DNA of 64,000 nt from the NCBI GenBank assembly GCA_010645155.1, contig JAAGOF010000143.1:20979-84978 (forward strand), read 5' to 3'. The translations under genes and the position numbers were made by a program. The DNA comes from Tigriopus japonicus. Its lineage: Eukaryota; Arthropoda; Copepoda; Harpacticoida; Harpacticidae. The notes beneath the pieces were generated by a model. The model saw nothing but the letters and a program-made list of their open reading frames with translations, was not told the origin of the DNA and did no database searches. Below, piece after piece: positions 9,335 through 21,300 of this stretch (within the stretch, counting starts at the first letter, position 1; each line of letters starts with the position of its first letter).

Positions 9335-12300
9335 ATGAGGATTTCAGTTTTGGAATCAATGCTCCCCTTGGTCTTGATATTCGTGTCTCTTCTTTGCATT
9401 ACGTCGTCACAAGGTCGAAGAGATCAAGTGGATAGACACGGGAAATTACGTAAGCATCTTATTAATTGACAACAAGAATAACTCATGTTTTCCTTTTTGG
9501 AAGCAATCGCAATCATATTCGACGAATGTTACTGCAAACCGTGTTGCAATTTGTGCAGGGTGCAACTTTCAAAACGAGACAAGGAAAATCACATGGTGGA
9601 AAGACGTGCTATTCGAAACAAAAAAAGAATTTTGCAAAATAGCTTGTAGCAAACCTCTTCGTAATGTGTTTTTGACCAAAAAAAAAACAAAAAAAACTGT
9701 TGTGTGATCATTGATAGGTATGTTTTTCTTCTATTGTCTCTTTTGAAGCAAATCTCTTTCCAAATCACTTTTTGAAATGCACGGGTCAGATAAGAAAGAT
9801 ACATTGGTTATAATAAATTGAACGAGAGGTAAGATCTTATTGGATCATCCCAGAAAACCTTCGGAAGTGCTAGAGTTGTCCGATACAATAAACAATATGG
9901 GTGTGTCATTTCAACATTGGAAAGCTTCTGAATGTTTTCGAAGTCATTTATTTGACAGTCAATCAAGTTCAGGGTAACAAGTTGATTTTGATTCATTTGA
10001 GACTTAAATAAAAATGTTATTTCTCCTTTTAGTGTCTCTTTTTCAAATCGTCACGTGAGTGTGAATATAACATGTGTTATGTCAATGTGTGATGTTTGAA
10101 GACTATTGGATGTTTTAACCATCAAAACTTGACATTTAGAGGAAGGCAATTCAATCTTGTTCAATTCAATATTTGTTCTAGATTTCCAAATGAACCCTGC
10201 ATTGGAAATGCCGGCAAAAATGGAACGTGTTACACATCAGAGGAATGTACATCCAAAGGAGGAAGTGCAGCTGGAAATTGCGCCCAAGGATACGGAGTTT
10301 GCTGCTCATGTAATCATACATCCATTCATTTAGCTCTGGGGTCGGCAACACCCTAAAGATCAAGGCCTGTCAAATTTGATTTCGTTTAATTCGGGGTTTA
10401 TGAAACAGAGACTGATGGGTACGCAGGTTCATCTATGAACAAAGAAGGTGCTGTGGGTCCACCACTTTGTGACTATGGATGAATCTCGGTCCCACTATTT
10501 TGGACCATCCCGGTGGTATTGATCTTAGATCATCTTTGTAACAGAGTTGCAATATAAACTTTCCCAAGCCTTGATGATCTAAATTTGACCAAACTCATTC
10601 TCGATTTCAGTCACTGTTAAATGTGGAGGAACTCGCTCTGAGAATTGTACCTATTTTGAATCGTCTGGGAATGAAGCCGGTTCTTGTTTGGCCACGATTT
10701 GCCCTTGTAGCGATAACATTTGCCAATTGAGACTTGACTTTGATCAATTCATCATAACTGGACCTTCAACGGTAACTCTCTCGCTCATTACAATCAAAGG
10801 TGGTCAACCTGCCGCAGGAGGTCAAGACAGCAACTTGGCTGGAGCTTGTTTGACAGACACGTTTTCGGTGTCTAGTCCATCAGGATGCGCACCTCCTTCC
10901 ATTTGCGGCACTAACAGTGGAGAGCACAGTAAGGATTTGCATGGTTTCCATATATGTACCGGGTGTTTCAAAAGCAACGGAACACTCAATTCTATGGTCT
11001 ATAACTCATTTTAGCTCGATTGAAACCATTTATAAAGCTTAACAATATTGGATATGATTTGCCAAACACTTGGTTTGAAAAGTCAGGAAAAGCAAGTTCC
11101 ATATTTAAGCGCCGACGATTTTTCTCGTTTTGGCCACTTCTGAAAACAGAACGTTCGTGACTCCGAGTTTTTTTTCTCCTTGCCAAATTTGGCTAAAATA
11201 TGAAATAAGGCGACTTAAAGGGAGTAAAACCAAATGTATATTAAGAATTGTTATACATCCGTCGCATCTTTTTGAGCTTGTACATTTATATGAGAGCAAC
11301 CATTTCCGATTTTCCGAGTTATGGTTTGCTGTATTATTTCGTAAGTATTACCCGGTGTGTATGCATGAATAGACCGTTTCGGATTTTTTTAGATGATTAA
11401 GAAATACAAATTTCTATTTTCCCAAGTCATCTCAATGACAATGGATGTATGAAGAACATATGCACGATGTGCATACAGTCAAGTCAATTTATGTTTCAAT
11501 CCAGAATCATGGATCTGGAATTTGAACCACGAACCACTGAATTTCTGTGGATGACGTGGGAGCAATAATAGTTTTGATTTTTAGTCGAAAAAAATCGATG
11601 AGGCTTGATATTGAAGGTTTGAATGAGCACTTCGAAAATCTTTTCACCCATGAATCACGCAAGGGATGCATGAAATCCACATAAGAATGGTATCCCAAAT
11701 ACGCTTGACACGGTTTATGTATCTCGCTCGAGAGACTTTAAGTGATCATAGGTTTATCGTACTTCAAACACTTCTGTCATACTCAGATCCTATGTTTTTC
11801 AAGTTTTGTTATTTCGAGATAAGATATTGGAAAAATGTGTACCTGTCATTTGCTGGTTCTTGGAAAATTGTCCAAGTAGAGATTAGTCCAACGGTCATCA
11901 ACATTGGGCAAAATTGGTCGTCACCATAGTGATGGCCCATCTCATTGAGTGTCATAAACCGATTTCACAGCTTTGATTTTATCCATCTCTTTTTAAGGAC
12001 AACATCAAGAGAACATACAAAAAAGTTCGCAAAAAGAGAGTTATCCGATTTAGCATTAAGATTTTATCATAAAACAAGTCACTCCCTAGTAATTATAGGC
12101 CCATTTCTCTGACCTCCAGCGTTGCAAAGGTGTTTGAGAAGATTATGAAGTCCAAGCTTGTAGATTATTTGGAAGTCCATGATTTAATTCCTTCTGGACA
12201 GCATGGGTTTCGAGCTCATTTTAGTACAGTAACCCAATTGGTTGATCATATTGAGCAAATCATTGAAGGGCTCGAAAGTCATGAGTCAGTTGATGTAGTC

Positions 12301-15300
12301 TATCTTGACTTTGCCAAGGCCTTCGATAAGGTAGATCATGGTCTTTTGCTCGATCAACTCAAAAAGTTAGGGGTCCAGGGTAAGGTCCTGACTTGGATTG
12401 GTAGTTTTATAAGCGAAAGGAAGCAAATAGTTAAAGTCGAAGGATCTTTTAGCGGCATGTATGATGTCAAGTCAGGTGTTCCGCAAGGTTCAATTTTAGG
12501 TCCGCTCTTGTTTATTCTCTTTATTGCTCCTCTCCAGAATTTTAGAACAAAAGCCAGTATTTCTTCATATGCTGATGACACAAAATTAGTTTGTGGAAGG
12601 AATGGGCAGGACTCGAAATGTTTAGTTGAGGACTTGGAGAAGGTCTACTCTTGGGTTGGCGAGAGTAACATGGCATTGAACGGGATGAAATTCCGCACAA
12701 TGACGTATGGGGCGTCAAAATTAGATGTTCCTCTCAAAGACAATGGAGGTTGTGATATTAAGCAGGTATCGTCCATGAGAGATTTGGGAGTTGTCGTCCA
12801 AGATGATGGAAAGTTTGATGAGCATATCCAGTTGAAAGTGGGGAAGGCATTTCAAACGTGCGGCTGGATCTATCGCACTTTCAAGTCCAGAGATAGTATT
12901 ACGATGCTAACTCTGTACAAGTCGATTGTCCAGCCGCATCTTGAATATGCCTCACCCATTTGGGCTCCAATGAGTTCAGCAGGTTTGCAAAAGGTCGAGC
13001 AGGTCCAAAGATGTTTTACTAGGAACATCACAGGAATGAGAGAGCTCTCATATTGGGAGAGGCTCCAGAAGTTAGGGTTGTACAGTACTCAGAGAAGGTA
13101 TGAAAGGTATCTGATACTGTATGTTTTCAAGAGCATTCATGGGCTCTGTCCTAACCCAGGATTTGAGATCAGTTGTAGCGATCGTAGAGGTTTTACGTGC
13201 GCTCTGAGAGCACCTCCAAATCCTAAGGAATCAAGGCTAATTCGAACAATGAAGTCCTCCTCTCTTCTTTATCGGGCTCCTTCATTGTTCAATTTGTTGC
13301 CTATTTGCCTTCGTCGGGAATATGTAGGAGCTGATCCTCTAACAGCATTTAAGGCAGGATTGGACAAATTCTTAAATACTATTCCTGACCAACCCACTAT
13401 ACAAGGGTTATATAGATCTGCCAACAGTAACTCATTGGTAGATCAAATTTCATATAAACATTAATTATTGAAACTATGATAATGATTAACTCTCTTTACA
13501 GGGAATCCCATTCCTTGTAGCGGTATTGATAAATCCGCCCCCCCCCCAAAAAAAAAAAAGTTAATTTGGAAATTCCCATGTTCATTCTAAATTCGTTTGA
13601 ATTACAGTGTACGTGGACGCGTCCGAAGCTTGCAATGACTTGAGATTTGTCTTAGGGAATCAAGGCATTGGAACGGGGATCGCTAATCGACAATGGAGTA
13701 TTAAGGTATTATTGCACTCAAGTAAGGTATTTGATTTCCCAATTTAGTAAACCACAGGTATTATTGATAGGTGCGAGAGCCCCTATTGTTGCTTTTTGCG
13801 GGACAGTTTTCACTGATAATTGACCAAAAGTTGGGTGAATAATCCTTGAATTTCCAAAGAATATTCCCATAAGTAGATTTAAAACTTAAAAAAGGTATAA
13901 CTCTATTCAGGAGTAGGTTAGGTCTGAATAAACGGATCATGCAAAATGTCACCTTGAACCCATGAATCAGCACCACTTGTGGTTAGATTTAGACATAGTG
14001 GCCAACCAATGATTTTAACACCACTCTTTGGCAAGAGGTCAAGTATTTTTCTCGATGTTAACATTTTCGTTGATGTGATATTTTGTTGCTAAAATTGCAC
14101 ACTATATAGAAAAAATTTGGTTAGGAAAAACCGTTGCCATTGGCAAGAAGCACGGAAATCATGGAGTGGGAGGCTAGCAATGAAAATTATTATTTTCAGC
14201 AGAAACGAACCATTTGCGTTCTTCTGCAAATGAGACTTGGCTTGCATTGAGAAGAACACGTCTTTCAAATTTCAGCCCAATCGAACGCCGGAGTGAAAAG
14301 CTACGCCTTCTCAAACTTATGTACTGAAGAGAGCATAGAATGAATGAACTCGCCCTTTTGTGGTAAAACGATTACCACAAAAAGGCTAGTTCATTCATTC
14401 TCGGTAGGATTTCCACTGAACTTTGAGTGAGCATAACTTTGGTCTCCGACGTTCGATTGAGCTGAAAATTGAAATTCGTATTCTTGTCAACATATACATA
14501 CAAGGTATCTTTTGCAGAAGAAAGTAATTGAATTGTTCTTATTGGAAATAATTATTCTCATTGCTAGCCTCACACTCCATGATTCCAGTGCTTCTTGCAA
14601 TTGCAAAAGAGTGGCATTAAGAATCACCTTCTGGCAACAATGACTCAATCTAGCCACAAATAGCGCTGACGGAAATCTGTTTAAGGCATTAATGGTTTTG
14701 GGTCATTTTTTGCTATTGCAAGTGGTCACTTTCTCGGAAGAACTGAAGACGTCACTAGGTGACCATACTTTGGATTTGAATACTTCAACTTGGAACTTTT
14801 TTGCCAATACATTGAATAAATCATTGGTAGGAAGAACATAAATTTAAGCTTTTGTGTTTTGAAGGGTTAATCCAATGGATTATATTTGGACAAAAACTAA
14901 CTTGTGGCTTCAAGAACGAGTTTAAAAAGTTGGGCTTGATTTGCATGTTTGGTCACACTAACTGTCCGCTCAACAGTTGTGAGGGCGAATGTGCAGGCTA
15001 GCCCGCTAGATGAAATATGTTTCTTACATAAGGACGTAAACCAATTGGCAGTGTGAACTAGTCATATTTTGTCAGAGCCAAACATAATCTTAAATCAAGA
15101 ATGACTATAAAATGAAGAATTCGCGCCATCAACTTTGATTTCGTTCACTTTCTCAAATTTTGGTGAGTTATTTCGAGATTATGAAAACATTCTTCAGTGA
15201 ATCGCTAGTGCTTCCTTTTTTCGGTTACCTTTCTGAAGTGTATCACTGTAAAAATGCAAATCGACTTCGGGAAATCGAAGGCCCAAATAGTGGGTCCAAA

Positions 15301-18300
15301 AGCCATTCATAGTACTGTTTGTAGGCTCACAGCTCTGTGATCGTTTATTTGTGTGCCCTTGTACCGCTTCTAAGTGTTGGGCTCCAAGATGAACTACATC
15401 AAGTTTGTCTGGCCATGGCCCAAAATCTCTTGGCGACTTAGTTTGGACGAAACCCTCTATAAATTAACAAAACAAAACCGAAGAAAAACCACTTAATATC
15501 TGATTCAAAAGTTTATGCTTGCTTAAAATAAAACAGAGGAGATTCAACTTACCGCAACTCGGATACTACTAAAGTTACCGAACAATGAATCAAGCAAACA
15601 TGATTGTCAGCATGTCAACAGTATATCAAACAATAAGCTGTAGTGGGTGGGTGTCCAATTAAAAGCTGAAACGTATTTTGTGAAAGAGCTCTAATTTTTT
15701 CATAGCTTCTTGAATAACCCGGTTATTTTGTTCATGATTTCGAGGTTGTTCTGCACATACATTTGGTCCCACAATAAACGCTTTTGGGTTTCAGGTGACT
15801 CAATATGCTTGTGATTATAAGAATTTGGCTCCCGACGGATGCACGCAGTATTTCTTTGGGGCGACAACCGACATTATTCAGACTTACAACTTTGGAAATG
15901 GCCGGCACCTGTCGGATCAAAACCAGAACATTTGCATCAGGTAAATATATCTTAGCTACCATTTTGTTAATGTACCTTCCTATCAGGCTATTAACGCTGA
16001 CACAAATGCTGCTTTCACGTTTGAAAAACGCATGAATAATGTTTATTGCGAGTATTACACTCATTGGATACAATACATGGTTACAATGAAATTATGATCA
16101 TGTGCACGTTGCATTGGGGGCCCATTCTGGGTTTTTACTTGGCGCCATTCGAGGCGTGGTATCCATTAGACTTTGATACTTTGATTAAGATAAGATTAAA
16201 AGTCGTTTTGCGGTTAGTTTCCTTCTTTTTCAACATATCTAAGGCCGACTCAACCTCCCTTTAATTCTTGTGGTTTTTTATTTAACATACTCCCGTCACA
16301 TTTCTTTACTCTTTCTTATTGGTTTATTGGTTTAACCACCCAAATCATCTGAAGTAGATGTATACAGGGTATAGGTTTTAAGGACAAAAGAGGAAAGAGA
16401 AAGAGTGCAAAAATAAAATTGTACTGGAACAGAAACACAAAATGTTTAAAAGCATATCATCAGGGAAGACACATTCAAAAGATTGAGGCCACGTCTGAAG
16501 CTAGTCAAAGACTCTTGTCTTCTCAGAATCAAAGGGATGAAGTTCCAAAATCTAACCACTCTGATGGAGAAGAAGTGCAGTCTGGATCGAAGTCGTCCAT
16601 GTTCTGGCCTGACTATCATGTTTGAGACCGCGCGAGTCCGAATCGATGAGGGGGCGGGTTCCAAGTTTAAAATCGGTCATCCGGAATGCAAAGAGTAGAG
16701 ATTAACCAATCCCGTTTTCACTTTGTGAGCTAAAATTAAGTCGAAATGAATCCTCCTTGTTTCCAGGAAATTTATTCCCAAGTTAGCCAACCGCTCTTGG
16801 TAAGTTAAATTTTGAAGCCCAAGGATTCCCTTCGTTGCTCTCCTTTGCACAGATTCGATCTTCTTGATGTCACCTTTCAAAACTGGTGCCCAGACCGGTG
16901 TTCCGAACTCAATAAGGGGTCTGACATAGGTCCGGTAAAGAAGGGACCAGATGCATCCACTTCTGGTCAAAAAGTGTCTTCTAAGCATGCCCAACATCTT
17001 ATTTGCATTCGAAGCAACTTCTGAGCAATGGGATGAAAATGTGCCTTTAGAGTCAAAAACAACGCCAAAATCCCGTTGACTCTGAACCACGTTTAATTCA
17101 ACGCCATTCATCTTGTATGGTGCAATCCCGCTCAAAATCCGTGAACCGAAGTGTAAAACCGTGGTCTTCTTTGGGTTCAGTGACATTTTGTTCGCTCTCG
17201 ACCAACATTCAATCTCATCCAAGTCTCTTTGAAGAGCAACGGCGTCTTCTGGCGAAGTCATTTTTCGAAACAGCTTGACATCATCGGCAAACTTCAAAAC
17301 AACAGATCCATTTTTGGTCCGTAGGTCGTCAATGTAGATGACAAATAACAAAGGACCCAAGACACTCCCTTGCGGCACTCCAGACGGAACATCTCTCCAA
17401 TTTGACCATTTTCCATTCAGTACAACGCGTTGAGTGCGGTTGGTCAACCAATTTGATATCCACGAAAGAACGTTACCCCCTATTCCAATCGACGCGAGCT
17501 TTGCCCCAAGTAATCGGTGATTCACTTTGTCGAAGGCCTTCGAGAAATCCAAATAGACCGCATCCATCCCACATCCCTCATCCAAAGACCGTGACAAATA
17601 GTCCTGAAAGACGAGGTGATTTGTTGTGCAGGACCGGCCAGGAAGAAATCCATGCTGGTCCCCGGGGAGCCTCTCCTCTTTCATAAGAAATTCAATCATT
17701 TTTTCCTTAACTAAAGCCTCCATCACCTTACACGGGACACTTGTAAGAGAAATTGGCCGGTAGTTGCTTGGAAGTCGTCGATCACCACCCTTGTGAAGGG
17801 GAGTTACATTTGCTGTTTTCCATTCGGTTGGAACTGTCCCAGACTGGATTGACATGTTGAATAGCACAGCAAGCGGCAAACTCACCACATCGCATAGCCT
17901 CTTCAGAACAAATGTGGAGATTCCATCAGGGCCAGAAGCAGATGTGTCCTTGAGAACTTTTAATCGTTTTTCCACATTTTGGGTATAAATTGCAATGTTG
18001 GTAAGGCTTCGCTTTGGAAAACGCCCAACCACTCCACTAGGGTGACCTGCAGACTGTTCAATAAACACTGAAAAAAGTACGAGTTCAGGAGCTCGGCCAC
18101 TTCAGCCTCCCCTGAGCAAAGAGTCCCCGCGTGATCAAATAGTGGTCCAAAAGAACGAGCAGACTTCCAAAAACTGTTCACATATCCGAAGAGACCACGA
18201 TGGTTTTAAAGGTTTTAATATGAGGATAATTACTCTACAATGACCGTTCGGCTTTTCTGCTTTCAAGTTAGAGTCACCGACTGGGAAAGAAAGGTTTTAC

Positions 18301-21300
18301 TACCGTCATCTACCAATGGAATAACTCATTTTGCTTGATTATTGAGCGTGGAGGGGTAAGCCTGCATTTGATCCCATTTTGATTGTCTGGAAAGCAAATG
18401 CACTTCCAGAGTTTCAAAAGCTTTGTGCATTTTCTCAATTCCTAGCTCTATTTAAAGCACGGAGTCTAGGAATTAACCCTGCCTTAAATGTCTGTGTTTA
18501 CGCGCTGATCAGCGCCCCCTGTGATCGAATCGAAACATTGTTGCCAGATGGTTATTTGTAATGCCACTCTTTGGGACAACGGTAAACATCTTCTCAACAA
18601 TCAAATTTCTCCAGAATGTGCGCCTTTGATAACATTATGTCATTGCAAAAAGAAATAAACTACTGAAAAAAATCCTGCACTTTTGTGTAAGGGTGGCACT
18701 AATACTCACTCCACCAAGGTGGCAACTATGTTTCAATTTGATTACAGGGGGCGCTGATCAGCGCGTAAACACTGACATTTAAGGCAGGGTTAATTGATGT
18801 AAACTTCAATGCTATTTAAAAGGACATATTAATTAAGAAATTCGAAATGAATACATTAGTGGATGATTTTAACCTTTTGCAAGGGTTCCCATACAACTCT
18901 CCCATTAGTGATCTCCCCATGTACGTTTCCACCACGTGATCTCCGCCAGCCAAGGCAAACTCTACCACGTTAAACTCCCCCAACAGTGATATCCGCCACG
19001 GCAAACTCTACCACGTTAAACTCCCCCAACAGTGATATCCGCCACGGCAAACTCTACCACGGTAAACTCCCCAAAAGGGATTTCCACCACGGCAAACTCC
19101 GCCCCAAGAAACCCCGCCTCTGACATGAAAAAATTCTTGGTTATTGTGCCATAATAGCGTTGATGAATTAATGAATGTGACTCAACACTCACCCAAAGTC
19201 CACCGGGTAGACCATGAATGTATTTGGTAAACATAGAGTTGGTTTTTTATTGTCTCAGAGTAAGCATGAGAAGTGATCTTTCTAACAAATGGAAATTAAA
19301 CAGGGGAGGAGTTTATTTTGTTGCTGCTTTTACAGTGGCGCCTTTCTTGTGGCGGAAATCATTATTGGGGGAGTGGCGGAGTTTACTGTGACGGAGTTTA
19401 CCGTGGCGGAGTTTACTTTGGGAGTTCAATGTTGGGGGAGTTTAGCATGGCAGAGTTTATTGTTGGCGGAGTTGTTTATTGGGGGAGTTTACCCTGGTGA
19501 GATAAGTGCTGGGGGAGTACACCTTGGCGGAGATTGGAGTTGGGGGGAAAGAGATGGCCACCTGGGGATCAACTCATGTTTAAGAATCATAGATTGTTGT
19601 CTTTAGTTGATGAAATACTAGCTCGTATGTTTTATATGCACCAAGACACACAACAAGCATGTTTCTGTTATTTCCTTCAAGTGTACTCTTAACCTGTTAG
19701 GGCATAAGTTAAGTATTTTTTGGTTAAAACTGTGTACTACGAAGAAGTTGATATTTAAATGGCGTCATAACAGAAGCATGATACTGCCGAAAAGACCCAA
19801 AAAGGATAAAAGTCCATTGATGAAGTATGCTTGAAGCATGCATTTCCAAACACAAAACATTTGACCTACTGTGTTTTTCTAATCCATTTTCAGACGAGAG
19901 CGTGGTAATTGCAAGATTTGCTTCACTGCCATCGACCCAGTGGATGTGTCTGTTAGCGGAGTCACAGCGGACATGGCCTACAATAAAGACGTAATATTTT
20001 TCGAAAAAAACGATTATAAGATTTAAAGATTATGGTCATCAAAGTCATTATCATTGTTTTGTCTTATTAGGATGAGAAATGCTGTGGATATGTTGCCACG
20101 GGCAAGGCTGAGGAGGGTTTTGATTGCATCATTATCCCGGGCTTAAGAAAAAGTGCGGCAACTAGTGAGCGCTTAGGGGATTCTGCTTGTGGCCATGGGG
20201 CTGGATTGGCTAACATGGCGACTGGAGCCGCTGCTGACTCAGCTACTGTCTGCTGTAAGTCTTGAACGAATGAGTCTGGAGAAATCCAGCTGGGGATTCT
20301 TGGGACCAATTGACCATGATTTTGTCATTTAGATTCTTCCATCTTATAAAGCAGGGGTCGGCAACCACTTTTGGGTCAAGGCCCACCAAATTTGAATACA
20401 TGATGTCTGGGGACCACCAAACAGACGTTGGTAGATTCACGGGAACACAAATTAACGATCAAAAAGCTTTGGACCCACACGTACAACAGTACTATGGATG
20501 TCTTGCGGGCCAACTATTTTAGACTTTCCCCATTGCTCCTGTAGACTTGGGCCCACCAAAGACCACCTTTGGGCCCACATTTGGACCGATTGCTTACCCC
20601 TTGTGACTTGACTTGCTTCCCTGTTCTTCCCAATGGATAAATTTCAAAAGTAACATTGTAATTCTTGCCTTACAATCTGACTCAATGTTCCTCTGGCCAT
20701 TCTGCCTCCGCCCCATCTTTTCTGGATTAGGCATTTCAGAATCCTAGGCTCCCGTGGAGATTTTCCACAATTTACAGGAAAGACTAAATATTCGATTTTT
20801 TTTTTGGAATTATTAAAATTTTGATTTGGATTTTATAGCAATCTCATTTTTGTTGTTCGAGTTATATCGTTTTGTTTTGTTTGTGCTGCAGTCAGAACGC
20901 AGCTTCGCAGCTGTGATCTGATAGAGGCTGTCCGCCATATGGGGATATTGCCGCTCCACTTGCGCAAGCTAACAAGCAAGCATTAATTCTTACCTCACCC
21001 TCGGGAATGACCCCAGGTTCGCCCATTTAAGCCGTCAAGGGCCGTGACTATTGCATGTAACTTAATACCACAGGCCACTTGGACTCGGCAAGCCCGGGAT
21101 CGAACCGGGGCTTGCCTTAGTTTGCATTGAATGACAGTTCAACGCTAAATTTTGACTCCGAAGAGTTGAGTTTATAGATTTGATTTTTTTGCATTGAAAG
21201 ACGGTTCAAATGCTAAATTTTGACTCCGTTGAGTTGAGTTTGGAGGGTGACAGTCAGCCGGGATTGAACCCCAGCCATCCGCACGACAAACCGACGCAGA

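Noticed and set aside
19289..19606. 105-codon ORF with VAEFTVAEF repeats
   Set aside because: Produced by the GC-rich inverted minisatellite arm of a foldback element; the opposite arm reads differently and there is no start context.
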